From NCBI RefSeq assembly GCF_002973525.1, contig NZ_PVEN01000013.1, positions 124,001 to 188,000 of the forward strand: a DNA stretch of 64,000 bases, read 5' to 3'. How positions within the stretch are numbered: position 1 is the first letter of the stretch; each line of letters opens with the position of its first letter. The position numbers and the translations under genes are program-made. The notes beneath the pieces were generated by a model. The model saw only the letters and a program-made list of their open reading frames with translations, was not told the DNA's origin and ran no database searches. Of this stretch, positions 43,414 through 52,478 are shown one piece after another. This DNA comes from Paraburkholderia sp. BL21I4N1. Its GTDB lineage: Bacteria > Pseudomonadota > Gammaproteobacteria > Burkholderiales > Burkholderiaceae.

Positions 43414-43459
43414 CGCGGGAAGAAGAAAAGGGTGGGGGACGGGTCACGAGATGCGCACA

Positions 43460-45562
43460 TCAGGCAGCGGCCTCCGGTTCGGGCGGCGTGGGTGTCGTCA
43501 GCGTGGCCGGAAACAGCGAAAGACGCAAGCCGACCAGCGCATGCAGCGCGTCACGCAGGCGGCGCGCCGAGCTCTGCGAGGCCGCGCTCGGGGTGCCGGC
43601 ATTGGCCAGCCCTTGGGCGATGACGCGCGCCATGGCGGCGTCGATCGACGCCATCAGACTGTCGGGCACCGGTTCGCGCTTGCGACGGTCCACGCAGTTT
43701 TCGTAATAGGCGCGCACGTCGTCGAGTACGCGATCGATCGCGGCCGGCGCTTCGCCGGCGAGCTTGCGGGTCACGCGGCGCAGATCGAGCGCGTTGAACG
43801 CAATGCGCAGATCGCGGAAGCTTTCGATCGACGGGTGGCGATGGTCGTCGGTGGCGGCCAGACGCGGGATCAACTGCATCAGGCGGTCGAGCATGCGTGC
43901 GGCGAGATTGCGCGGATCGTCGATGGGCCGTGTCGACGCCGTGAGCGCTACGTCGGCCCAGCTCGAACGCAGCAGGCGCGAGGCCGCGAGTTCGGCGCCG
44001 AACGGGCGCGTGACGCGCGTCCACAGATACGCGTACAGCAGGCCGGCCAGACCGGCGAGATTGCTGTTCATGAAGATCAGAAAATTGGCGTCGTACGCGT
44101 CCTGAATGCTGATGAACGTGGCGGTGTTCACCGCGACCAACACCGTTGCGAGGTTGAACTGCGGACGTGGAATCAGCGTGCCGACGAAAATGAACGGTGC
44201 GGCGAACATGATGACCAGCATCGGGAAATCGTGCACGTGCGGCAGCACGGCGAACAGATAGACGCCTGCCGCCACCACGCTGATCGCGGTCGCCACGAAG
44301 AAGCGGAAAACCATCGGCGCGGGTTCGTCGAGCGCGGCGAAGAAACAGCAAGCCACCGCCGCGAGCGTCACCGCGCCCGCGCCGTCGTTCCAGCCCGAGC
44401 TGATCCACAGACTGCACGCGAGAATCACGGCCGCTGCTGCCGAACCGGTCGAGAACAGCATGATGCCGCGATCGTAGAAGCGCTCGGTGCCGCCCAGCCG
44501 CCAATGGCGAAAACGCGGCCGCCACGAGCCTTCTTCGCGCGTGATGATGATGCGCAGCGAGCGGCAGTCCTGCCACACGTCGATCACCTGTTTCATGCGC
44601 CACAGTGCGTTCGAGAGCAGCGCGCCGTCCCAGTTCGCCAGTGCGGCGGGCGGCGGCTGCATGGCCGCGATGCGCACGCGCAATGCGTCGGCGGCCGGAT
44701 CGGGGTGATAGCCCGCGCTGACCGCGGGCATCGGCGCGTTGAACCATTTGATGACGTCGTTCAGTAGCGTTTCGAGCCCCTCGGGCCACGTCTGCCGGCC
44801 GCAGTGGTACAGCGCGATCAGCGGATCGGCGAGCGACGACATGATCGGCAGCAGCAATTGCATGCGGCCGCGCAGTTCATGCGCGCGCGCCAGCACGTCG
44901 GGCCGTGTGTGGTCGTAGGCCAGTTGACTCAACAACAATTCCAGCCCGTTGATGATGGACGCGAGCCGCTGCCGCGCGCCCGAAATCGCGGAACCGGCAA
45001 TGCGGCCGGACAGCGTTTCGGTGGCATAGAACGCGGCGTCGCGAAACCACGCGTCGGTGCGCTCGATGATGGTCGGCGCGAGCCGGCTCGGAAACAGCGC
45101 GCTGCCCACGATGCTCGCGCAGACGATACCGAGCGTGATCTCTTCGGTGCGGCTCACCGCCAGATCGAACACGCCGCCGGGATTCGTGACCGACGGCAGC
45201 GCGATGATGGGCATCGTGTAGCCGGCCAGCAGGAACACATAGCTGCGCGCCGTGCGGTCGGACACCGCGAGATATAGCAGCGTGCCGGTCCATAACGCGA
45301 CGATCACGCTGAACAGATACGGCGATTCGACGAAGGGCGGCACCAGCAGCACGGCGGCCGACGCACCCAGCGCGGTGCCGAGCGCACGATAGAGCGCCTT
45401 GGAACGGGTCGCGCCGACAAACGGATTCGACACGATGTAGACCGTTGCCATCGCCCAGTAAGGTCGCGGCAGTTCGAGTGCAAGGCCGATGTAAAGCGCA
45501 ATCATCGCCGCGGCGAAGGTCTTGACCGAGAACAGCCAGTCGCGAAGGGAGGGATAGGCCAT
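43460..45562 (-). CDS. FUSC-family inner-membrane transporter (AaeB/fusaric acid type)
   Basis: A 700-residue membrane protein with two clusters of hydrophobic helices and a large cytoplasmic part between them. Characteristic start: FSVKTFAAAMIALYIGLALELPRPYWAMATVYI. The second cluster begins at about residue 375. The family exports aromatic carboxylic acids such as p-hydroxybenzoate, fusaric acid or cinnamates. It starts 6 bp after the marR stop. Confidence 0.93.
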   Translation of the reverse strand: MAYPSLRDWLFSVKTFAAAMIALYIGLALELPRPYWAMATVYIVSNPFVGATRSKALYRALGTALGASAAVLLVPPFVESPYLFSVIVALWTGTLLYLAVSDRTARSYVFLLAGYTMPIIALPSVTNPGGVFDLAVSRTEEITLGIVCASIVGSALFPSRLAPTIIERTDAWFRDAAFYATETLSGRIAGSAISGARQRLASIINGLELLLSQLAYDHTRPDVLARAHELRGRMQLLLPIMSSLADPLIALYHCGRQTWPEGLETLLNDVIKWFNAPMPAVSAGYHPDPAADALRVRIAAMQPPPAALANWDGALLSNALWRMKQVIDVWQDCRSLRIIITREEGSWRPRFRHWRLGGTERFYDRGIMLFSTGSAAAAVILACSLWISSGWNDGAGAVTLAAVACCFFAALDEPAPMVFRFFVATAISVVAAGVYLFAVLPHVHDFPMLVIMFAAPFIFVGTLIPRPQFNLATVLVAVNTATFISIQDAYDANFLIFMNSNLAGLAGLLYAYLWTRVTRPFGAELAASRLLRSSWADVALTASTRPIDDPRNLAARMLDRLMQLIPRLAATDDHRHPSIESFRDLRIAFNALDLRRVTRKLAGEAPAAIDRVLDDVRAYYENCVDRRKREPVPDSLMASIDAAMARVIAQGLANAGTPSAASQSSARRLRDALHALVGLRLSLFPATLTTPTPPEPEAAA

Positions 45563-45568
45563 GAACCG

Positions 45569-46174
45569 TTATGCCGGGTCGCCGGCGTCGTGCGGCGCCG
45601 CGGTGGGTGATTTGCGTTTCTGGGGTTTGCCTGCGGTCGCCTTGGCAACCTGGTTGGCTTTCGCGGTTTTGCGGGGCGTGCCGGTTTTTCGCGCGCCGGA
45701 TGCCGACGGGGTGGGCACGTCGGTGATCTGATCCGCCCGCTCGCTCGCGTCGGATGTAAACGCCGCCAGCACCCGCAAGGTCGCTTCCAGATCGCTGCGC
45801 GACACACCTTTCAATGCTTGCGCGCGCAACGTAACCAGTTCCTCTTCCATTTTCGCGGTAACCGCGCGGCCTTCTTCGGTCAGCACGACGGTTTTCGCGC
45901 GGCGATCTTCGGGATCCTCGTCACGGCGCATCAGACCTGCCGCGCACAATTGATCGAGCAGCCGCACGAGCGACGGACCTTCAATTCCGACGTGATCGGC
46001 CAGCGTGACCTGGCGCACCGCTGCGCCGAGCCGGCTGGCGGTCAACAGCGGCGTGGCGCACGCCTCGGAGACGTTGAAGGCCGCGAGCACGCCATGACTC
46101 GTGCGCCGCCATTTTCTGGCAGCCACGACCAGGGTGCTGCTGACGGTGCGGCGCAATTTATCGAGGTTCGACAT
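45569..46174 (-). CDS. MarR-family regulator of the efflux operon
   Basis: A 201-residue winged-helix protein. The core is typical: QVTLADHVGIEGPSLVRLLDQLCAAGLMRRDEDPEDRRAKTVVLTEEGRA. The last 50 residues are a basic, Lys/Pro/Ala-rich tail (KTGTPRKTAKANQVAKATAGK) beyond the usual MarR length. First gene of the pump operon; a dyad lies 24 bp upstream. Likely represses the operon and is released by an aromatic acid. Confidence 0.92.
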   Translation of the reverse strand: MSNLDKLRRTVSSTLVVAARKWRRTSHGVLAAFNVSEACATPLLTASRLGAAVRQVTLADHVGIEGPSLVRLLDQLCAAGLMRRDEDPEDRRAKTVVLTEEGRAVTAKMEEELVTLRAQALKGVSRSDLEATLRVLAAFTSDASERADQITDVPTPSASGARKTGTPRKTAKANQVAKATAGKPQKRKSPTAAPHDAGDPA

Positions 46175-46197
46175 GGCCGGTATTGTATTTCTAAAAA

Positions 46198-46219
46198 ATT
46201 CGTTAGCAAACTATTGAAT
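46198..46219. promoter_or_regulatory. Candidate MarR operator
   Basis: Inverted repeat attcgttag (46198-46206) and ctattgaat (46211-46219), matching at 7 of 9 positions across a 4-base centre caaa. It lies 24 bp upstream of the marR start, in the gap to the divergent PYP-like gene. MarR sites often have this size and AT content. Confidence 0.5.
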
Positions 46220-46390
46220 TGCGATTTTTTTGTGACGTGGTGAGGCGGCGCAGCAGTGGGAGGCGGGCGCCGGTCGACCGCTGCTATGTAGCATCTCCGG
46301 TAAACTTATGACGTTTAATGTCGTTAACCATACTGTTAGCCGGTCAAGCGGCATCGGTCTCCCCGCCGGCGGAATCTATTGGAAGACATC

Positions 46391-46759
46391 GTGACTCTGG
46401 AATTTGACAACGTGTCGCTCGCGACGCTGAACACCGCCAATCGCGAGACGTTGGACGCGTTTCCATTCGGCGTGATCGGTTTTGCCGCCGACGGCCTCGT
46501 GACCGTGTACAACGCGTTCGAATCGGCGGGCGCCGGTTTGCGCGCGGCAAACGTGCTGGGCCGTCATCTATTCGACGAAGTCGCGCCGTGCATGAACAAC
46601 TTCATGGTGGCGCAGCGTTTCGAAGACGAACCCACGCTCGACGCCACCTTCCCATACGTGCTGACCCTGCGCATGCGGCCCACGCCGGTGCGGTTGCGCT
46701 TGCTGCGCGGGCCGGACATTGCAACGCGGTTCGTGCTGATCGACCGCAAGGCGGCCTAG
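46391..46759 (+). CDS. Photoactive-yellow-protein-like PAS protein
   Basis: A 122-residue single PAS domain that aligns almost without gaps to photoactive yellow protein of Halorhodospira. Matching segments are LDAFPFGVIGF, VYNAFE, LFDEVAPC and LDATFPYV...RMRPTPVRLRL. The chromophore-site residues are kept with identical spacing: Tyr40 (PYP Tyr42), Glu44 (Glu46) and Cys67 (Cys69, which binds p-coumarate). Thr50 and Arg52 of PYP are Ala and Leu here. GTG at 46391 has GGAAG 7 bp upstream. It overlaps the diguanylate cyclase start by one base. No p-coumarate biosynthesis genes are nearby, so light sensing is unproven; related PAS proteins in Proteobacteria have other labels. Confidence 0.8.
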   Translation: MTLEFDNVSLATLNTANRETLDAFPFGVIGFAADGLVTVYNAFESAGAGLRAANVLGRHLFDEVAPCMNNFMVAQRFEDEPTLDATFPYVLTLRMRPTPVRLRLLRGPDIATRFVLIDRKAA

Positions 46760-48036
46760 TGGACTCTCCCGACGACGAGGCACTGGAAGAGCTTCAGGCC
46801 GAGCACGAAGCGCTGCTGTCGTTCGTGTACATGTCGCCGGTCGGCATTGTGCGCAGCGATCTGGCGGGCCGCATCGATATGATGAATCCGCTCGCCTCGC
46901 AATTGCTGATGCCGCTGGTCGGTGCGCACGGCATCGAGAATATTTTTGAAAGCCTGACCTCGGTCGCGCCGGAATTGCGCAATCTGGTGGAGAGTTTCAA
47001 GCCCGTGCGCGGCGCGGTCTGCGAGCATCATCGGATTTTCGTGACGCCGGCGCATGAGCGCGCGGTGGTGTTGTCGTGTTCGATCATCAAGATCAGCGCC
47101 GATCTGCTCATGACGGTGCTCACCGACGTGTCGCGCCAGGTCGCCGCCGAACGTCGCTCGCGCCAGACCGAATCGTGGCTCGCGGCGATCTATACCAACG
47201 TGAAAGACTTTTCGTTTTTCACGCTCGACGCGCAAGGGCGCGTGGAGAGCTGGAACGCCTCCGTCGAACGTGTGACCGGGTTCAGCGAGGCGGACACGCT
47301 CGGTCATACGCTGGCGCGCTTCTATTCGCCGGGTCAATTTCCGCCGCACCGTTCTCCCGAGCACCTGGCGTTTGCGCGTGGCCAGGGCTGGCATGTCGAA
47401 GAATGCTGGTGCGAGACGCAACGCGGCGAGCGCTACTGGGGGCAAATTCTGGTGGCGGTCTCGCGTGAGGAAAACGGCGAGTTTTCCGGCTACACGGTCG
47501 TGCTGCGCGATATCACCGAACGCAAGGTCACCGCCGACAATCTCAAGCGCCTGCTCACCACGGATCACCTGACGGGCGCGTCGAGCCGCGCGCATTTCTT
47601 CGAAACGGCCGAAGCGGAAATCGCGCGCGCGAAGCGCGACGGCGACGCGTTGTCGCTGGTCATGCTGGATGCCGATCACTTCAAGCGGATCAACGACACG
47701 GCCGGGCATCTGGCCGGCGACGAAGTGCTCAAGCGCATCGTCAGCGAAGCGACGCAATTGCTGCGTCCGCAGGACCTGTTCGCCCGCTTCGGCGGCGAGG
47801 AGTTCGTGCTGATGCTGAGTGGTGCCGACGCGCAACAGGCGGCGCAGGTGGCGGAACGCTTACGCGCGGCGGTGGAGGCGGCGCGGGTCGACACGGTGGT
47901 GGGCGAGGTGCGGGTGACCGTGAGTCTCGGTTGCGTGACGCTCAGCGAATCGCGCGCCACGCTGCAAGCGTTGTTGCATGCCGCGGACCAGGCGCTTTAC
48001 GAGGCTAAAAGCGCGGGGCGTAACTGCGTGCGGTGA
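46759..48036 (+). CDS. Diguanylate cyclase with two PAS domains
   Basis: A 425-residue c-di-GMP synthase. Two PAS domains (about residues 12-120, SPVGIVRSDLAGRIDMMNP; and 140-262, VESWNASVERVTGFSEADTLG with PAC end GYTVVLRDITERK) precede a GGDEF domain with the active-site variant GGEEF (ARFGGEEFVLML). An RxxD inhibitory site (RPQD) lies five residues before it, so product inhibition is expected. No transmembrane helix is seen; it is cytosolic. The start GTG overlaps the PYP-like stop (TAGTG). Confidence 0.9.
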   Translation: MDSPDDEALEELQAEHEALLSFVYMSPVGIVRSDLAGRIDMMNPLASQLLMPLVGAHGIENIFESLTSVAPELRNLVESFKPVRGAVCEHHRIFVTPAHERAVVLSCSIIKISADLLMTVLTDVSRQVAAERRSRQTESWLAAIYTNVKDFSFFTLDAQGRVESWNASVERVTGFSEADTLGHTLARFYSPGQFPPHRSPEHLAFARGQGWHVEECWCETQRGERYWGQILVAVSREENGEFSGYTVVLRDITERKVTADNLKRLLTTDHLTGASSRAHFFETAEAEIARAKRDGDALSLVMLDADHFKRINDTAGHLAGDEVLKRIVSEATQLLRPQDLFARFGGEEFVLMLSGADAQQAAQVAERLRAAVEAARVDTVVGEVRVTVSLGCVTLSESRATLQALLHAADQALYEAKSAGRNCVR

Positions 48037-48069
48037 GTTGAAGCAGGGCGGCAGCGTGCTCCAGGCGAA

Positions 48070-49728
48070 TCACGCAGCCAGCCCGAGCCGCACCGTGCGC
48101 GCCAGATCGTCCAGTTGAAACGGCTTGCGCAAAATCGTGCAACGTTTCACCGCCAGCCCGGAAATATCCACATCCGCGTAACCGGTCGCGAGAATCACCG
48201 GCAAGTCCTCGCGCATCTTGCGCGCCTCCGCGATCACGTCGATGCCGTTCATGCCCGGCATCGCGAAGTCGACCATCAGCAGGTCCGGCTTGTCGTCCGC
48301 CAGACGATTCAATCCCGTGCGGCCGTCCGCGGCTTCGGTCACGGTGTAGCCGAGCATCCGCAGCGACTCGACCAGCATGGCGCGGACTTCACCGTCGTCT
48401 TCCACCACTAACACGCGTTTTTCGCCGACAGCATTTGCTTCGACGTCGGAAGCCGCTTCGTTTTGCGGCGCCACGCGCTCGCGCAACGGTAGCCAGATCT
48501 CCACGGTCGTCCCCGCACCTTCCTCGCTGAACAGGCGCGCGGTGCCGCCTGCCTGCCTCGCGATACCGTAGACCTGACTCAAGCCGAGGCCGGTGCCTTT
48601 GCCGATCGGCTTGGTGGTGAAGAACGGATCGAACACACGCGAGACCACGTCGGCGGGCACGCCCGAACCGGTGTCGATCACTTCGAGCACCACGTAACGG
48701 CCGTTCGCGAGGGTTTCATCGGGCGCGGTGCGTTGTTTGACGCGAATGTCGAGCTGACCGCCGCCAGGCATCGCGTCGCGCGCGTTGATCGCGAGATTGA
48801 GAATGGCCAGTTCGAGTTGATTCGCGTCGGCCTCGGTCCACATCTCCTCGCCTTCAATCTCGTTGGTGTAACGGATGCTGGAGCCGAGCGAGACCGTGAT
48901 GATGTCGCGCATGCCTTGCAGCAACGCGACCACGTCCACGGCTTTTAGATCGAGATTGCTGTTGCGCGAAAAAGTCAGCAACTGGCCGGTCAGTTTCGCG
49001 CCGCGTTCGGTCGCGCGTTTGACGGTGGCCGCCATGCCGCGAATGCGTTCGTCGCTGCTGACCCGCGCGATCAGTTCCGCGTTGACCATGATGACGTTCA
49101 GCAGATTGTTGAAGTCGTGCGCAATGCCGCCGGTGAGTTGCCCGAGCGCTTCCATCTTCTGCGACTGCACGAGCACTGCCTGCACCTTGGCGCGCTCGTG
49201 GATCTCCGTCATCAGCCGGTTGTTGGCGGAGGCGAGTTCGTGCGTGCGTTCGGCGATCCGGCTTTCCAGCGAATCGTTCAACTGCACCAACGCGTTCTGT
49301 GCCTCGATCCGTTCGGCCAGATGGCGGCGCGATTCGTACTGGCGGCCCCGCGCCCGCAGCGACGACGCCACCGCGCGCCGCAGCGTTTCCGAATTCAGCG
49401 GACGTTCGAGCACCACCACGTTGCCAAGCTGCTCAAGCACTTCCAATCCGCGCGCGGACCGGTGTCCGACCCGCGACGCGGCCAGCAGGATAAAAGGGAA
49501 ATCGGACCAGGCGGGTTGCTGCTTGAGCCAGTCGAATAAACGCGATGCATGGTGATCCGTCAGCGCCTCTTCGGCAATCAACGCGCTGCCCGCGCCGGCG
49601 TCCAGTGCTTCGGTCAGCGCCTCCGCGCTGCGGTAGGCGACGCAGACGCGTTGATCTTTTGCCAGTACTTCGGCAATCACATCGGCGTCGCGGCCGAACG
49701 GCGCCAGGATAAGGACGCGTTGCTCCAT
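48070..49728 (-). CDS. Hybrid histidine kinase with pseudo-receiver and C-terminal receiver
   Basis: A 552-residue cytosolic kinase. Residues 1-125 form a receiver-like fold without the phospho-acceptor Asp (ALIAEEAL at the expected strand). A coiled coil (130-190) leads to HisKA with His204 in GGIAHDFNNLLNV, an ATPase domain (DTGSGVPADVV, GTGLGLS) and a receiver with Asp487 in LMVDFAMPG. No sensor domain or membrane helix is present, so input is probably another protein. The gene starts 7 bp after the kaiC-like stop, so the two are one operon. Confidence 0.9.
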   Translation of the reverse strand: MEQRVLILAPFGRDADVIAEVLAKDQRVCVAYRSAEALTEALDAGAGSALIAEEALTDHHASRLFDWLKQQPAWSDFPFILLAASRVGHRSARGLEVLEQLGNVVVLERPLNSETLRRAVASSLRARGRQYESRRHLAERIEAQNALVQLNDSLESRIAERTHELASANNRLMTEIHERAKVQAVLVQSQKMEALGQLTGGIAHDFNNLLNVIMVNAELIARVSSDERIRGMAATVKRATERGAKLTGQLLTFSRNSNLDLKAVDVVALLQGMRDIITVSLGSSIRYTNEIEGEEMWTEADANQLELAILNLAINARDAMPGGGQLDIRVKQRTAPDETLANGRYVVLEVIDTGSGVPADVVSRVFDPFFTTKPIGKGTGLGLSQVYGIARQAGGTARLFSEEGAGTTVEIWLPLRERVAPQNEAASDVEANAVGEKRVLVVEDDGEVRAMLVESLRMLGYTVTEAADGRTGLNRLADDKPDLLMVDFAMPGMNGIDVIAEARKMREDLPVILATGYADVDISGLAVKRCTILRKPFQLDDLARTVRLGLAA

Positions 49729-49735
49729 GACCTGA

Positions 49736-51250
49736 CTACCTCGACGTGTCGATGACGTGGGGCGTGGCGCCGAGCAGCGCGGTGCCGCCGCGGTACGACG
49801 GCAGGCCGGACAGCACCCCCTCGAAGTCGCGCAGCGCATCGCCCACTTCCACACCGTTGGAACTGAGCCGGAATTGACGGATCGAGCGTTCGTGCGCATT
49901 GGCGCGGCTCTTCACGGCGGTCACCGCGGTCAGCACTTCGCCGTGGTGTTCGAAATAGCGGAACAGCACGACCACGTCGCTGAGGTAGCTGATGTCGATA
50001 TCGCTTTGCACTTCGCCGATGATGCCGTGCTGCCCCAGCACCAGCATCGTGACGACGCCCTGCTGGTTCAGATAGCCGAGCAGCTCGTGCATTTGCAGCA
50101 GCAGATAGCGTTCGCCGGGCATGGCCTGCAAATAGGCGTTCAAGCTGTCGATGGCGACGTATTTGACGCCTTTGTTCTCCACCGAGTTGCGCACGTCGCT
50201 CGCGAACTCGCCCGGCGAGATTTCCGCCGGATCGATCTGGCGCAATGTCAGCAGGCCGCTTTCCACGTGCGGCGCGAGGTACATGCCGAGCGTCGCGCAG
50301 CGAACGATCAGCGTGGTGAGCGTTTCGTCGAACACGTAGTAGACGCAACGTTCACCCCGCTCCAACGCCGCGATCAGACACGACACCACGGTGGTGGTTT
50401 TGCCCACGCCCGAAGGGCCTATCATCAGCGCGTTGGTGCCGGGAATCAGGCCGCCGCCGAGCAGCGCGTCGAGGCCCGGCGTGCCGGTACTGAGCACGTC
50501 GGTGAGGAAGTCCGTGTGGTGCTCGGCGGCAACCAGCCGCGGATACACGCTAATGCCGCCCGTGTCGAGCGTGAAGTCGTGGTAGCCCTCGCGGAACTTG
50601 ATGCCGCGCATCTTGGCGATGCGCATGCGCCGGCGGTTGCCGCCGTAGTCGTGCACGAGGTTGTCGAGTGTGACCACGCCGTGCGCGATGCTGTGCAGTT
50701 GCACGTCGCCGGGATCGGTCGCGTTGTCGTCGAGCAGCAGCACCGTGCATTCGCGGGTGGCGAAATAGCGTTTGAGCGCGAGAATTTGCCGCCGGTAGCG
50801 CAGCGGGTTCTGCGATAGCAGACGTAATTCCGAAAGGCTGTCGAGCACGATGCGCGCGGGTTTGAGTTCATCGACCTGCTGGATCACGCTGCGCACGGTC
50901 TCGCCAAGTTCGACTTCGGCCGGGTGCAGCACGGTCTGCTCGTACTGCGGATCGAGGCCTTCGTCGGAGAGCAGTTCGAGGATCGTAAACCGGCTGATGT
51001 CCCAGCCATGGCTTGCGGCGACCGAGATCAACTCGTCGCGGGTTTCGGACAGGGTGATGTACAGGCCGACCTGTCCTTCTTCGACACCCTCAAGTAAGAA
51101 TTGCAACGCCAGGGTAGTTTTACCTGTACCGGGCGCGCCCTCCACGAGGTACATGCGGTGAGGCGTGAGACCGCCTCCGAGGATGTCGTCGATGCCTTCG
51201 ATCCCGGAAGAAAGGCGGCCCTTCTGATTGGCGGCGAGTTGGTTTGACAT
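49736..51250 (-). CDS. KaiC-like double-domain ATPase
   Basis: A 504-residue protein with two RecA-like domains like cyanobacterial KaiC. Walker A motifs are GAPGTGKTT (38-46) and GPSGVGKTT (about 278-286); carboxylate residues at the catalytic position are SET (CI) and DET (CII). At the KaiC autophosphorylation site the sequence is DIDISYLSD: Ser421 matches Ser431 but Thr432 is Tyr422. No kaiA or kaiB gene lies nearby. It is operonic with the hybrid kinase downstream. Likely a phospho-timer or stress switch partner of that kinase (inference). Confidence 0.9.
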   Translation of the reverse strand: MSNQLAANQKGRLSSGIEGIDDILGGGLTPHRMYLVEGAPGTGKTTLALQFLLEGVEEGQVGLYITLSETRDELISVAASHGWDISRFTILELLSDEGLDPQYEQTVLHPAEVELGETVRSVIQQVDELKPARIVLDSLSELRLLSQNPLRYRRQILALKRYFATRECTVLLLDDNATDPGDVQLHSIAHGVVTLDNLVHDYGGNRRRMRIAKMRGIKFREGYHDFTLDTGGISVYPRLVAAEHHTDFLTDVLSTGTPGLDALLGGGLIPGTNALMIGPSGVGKTTTVVSCLIAALERGERCVYYVFDETLTTLIVRCATLGMYLAPHVESGLLTLRQIDPAEISPGEFASDVRNSVENKGVKYVAIDSLNAYLQAMPGERYLLLQMHELLGYLNQQGVVTMLVLGQHGIIGEVQSDIDISYLSDVVVLFRYFEHHGEVLTAVTAVKSRANAHERSIRQFRLSSNGVEVGDALRDFEGVLSGLPSYRGGTALLGATPHVIDTSR

Positions 51251-51370
51251 GGCGTGTGGTTCGCGTCATTGAATGACCGGCAATTGCAATTGCCCGGCCG
51301 GTACGGCGAGGCTGCAATTAATGTGCCTATCCGCATGGCCAAGGGCTTGCCCCGCGCGAGTCACCATGAC

Positions 51371-52279
51371 CTACTCGTGCGCGCGTGCCGTCACCAACTG
51401 AATGAAGCGCGTCGCCGCGCTGTTCTGCAGCGCCGCGGGGTAGGCCAGATGCAAGGGCGCACTCAGCCTGGAAGGGTTGGCGAGCGTGCAATACACGGTG
51501 CCGACCTGGTCGTAACGTTGCATCGACGCGGGCACCAGCGTCACGCCCAAACCGGCCGCGACGAGGTTGATGCCGGACACCATGCGCGGCACTTCGCGCG
51601 CGATTCGCGGCACGAAGCCGGCCTGCCGGCAAGCGGCGAGGATGTCGGCATACATGCCGGGCGCGCCTGGCCGCCGGACCAGGATGAAGTCCTCCTGTGC
51701 CAGCGCTTTCAACGACACCTGGGGACGCTTCTTGCCCGCGCCTTTGAGCAGGGGGTGCCCGGCCGGCAATACCACGACCATCGGCTCGTCGAGCAGCAGG
51801 TCGAACGCCACGCCTTCGCGCGCGTCGACCGGTTTGCGGAGAAACGCGGCCTGGATCTGACCTGCGGCCAGACGCTCGATGATTTCCGCCGCGTTGAGCT
51901 CGGCCAGTTCCACGGCCACCTCCGGACATACCGCCCGGAACGCGCGGATCGCCTCGGTCGTGAACGGATGAAACGCGGCCGAGCTGGTCAGCCCGATCGA
52001 AATCGTGCCGAGTTCGCCGCGCGCAATCCGGTTGGCTTTCTCCACCGACTGCTGAAGCTCGTGCAACAGACGTTGCGAGTCTTCCGCAAACGCCTGGCCC
52101 GCCGGTGTCAACGTCACGCCGCGCGGCATGCGAACGAACAGCTCGAAGCCGATCTCTTCTTCCAGCGCGCGAATCTGTTGCGATAGCGGCGGCTGCTGCA
52201 TGGCCAGCCGTTCAGCGGCGCGCGTGAATTGGCCTTCTTCGGCGACCGCCAGAAAGTAGCGCAGATGACGCAGTTCCAT
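51371..52279 (-). CDS. LysR-family regulator (CbbR/CatR-like group)
   Basis: 302 residues. Helix-turn-helix at the N-terminus (ELRHLRYFLAVAEEGQFTRAAERLAM, QQPPLSQQIRALEEEIG), then the effector domain (GTISIGLTSSAAFHPF, FVPRIAREVPRMVSGINLVAAGLGVTLVP). The group often senses aromatic acids. ATG at 52279; an upstream extension lacks support. Divergent from the porin gene, with a perfect GTAAAA-N6-TTTTAC dyad between, so it probably controls the porin-hydrolase-transporter genes. Confidence 0.92.
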   Translation of the reverse strand: MELRHLRYFLAVAEEGQFTRAAERLAMQQPPLSQQIRALEEEIGFELFVRMPRGVTLTPAGQAFAEDSQRLLHELQQSVEKANRIARGELGTISIGLTSSAAFHPFTTEAIRAFRAVCPEVAVELAELNAAEIIERLAAGQIQAAFLRKPVDAREGVAFDLLLDEPMVVVLPAGHPLLKGAGKKRPQVSLKALAQEDFILVRRPGAPGMYADILAACRQAGFVPRIAREVPRMVSGINLVAAGLGVTLVPASMQRYDQVGTVYCTLANPSRLSAPLHLAYPAALQNSAATRFIQLVTARAHE

Positions 52280-52320
52280 GATGTTCCGTCTCCCGGGCGC
52301 GCGGTGCACGCCACCCCATG

Positions 52321-52364
52321 CCATATTTAATATATATGGACGATGCGTAAAACAGGTATTTTAC
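52321..52364. promoter_or_regulatory. Candidate LysR binding sites in the porin promoter region
   Basis: Two perfect dyads: ccatat/atatgg around a 7-base centre (52321-52339) and gtaaaa/ttttac around caggta (52347-52364). They sit in the gap between the divergent LysR gene and the porin gene, a position usual for the activation and repression sites of LysR proteins. Confidence 0.5.
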
Positions 52365-52478
52365 ATTTACCACGGCCAATCCTACGATCTCGTTCATCGC
52401 ATCGACCGATGCCTGTGCCGCCCCGGGCGAGCAGGCGGATCACGTTGCGACATAAAACAAAATCGACCGGAGACGTCA

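Noticed and set aside
49736..51250. A full circadian clock
   Set aside because: kaiA and kaiB are absent and the phospho-site Thr is Tyr; only KaiC-like can be claimed.
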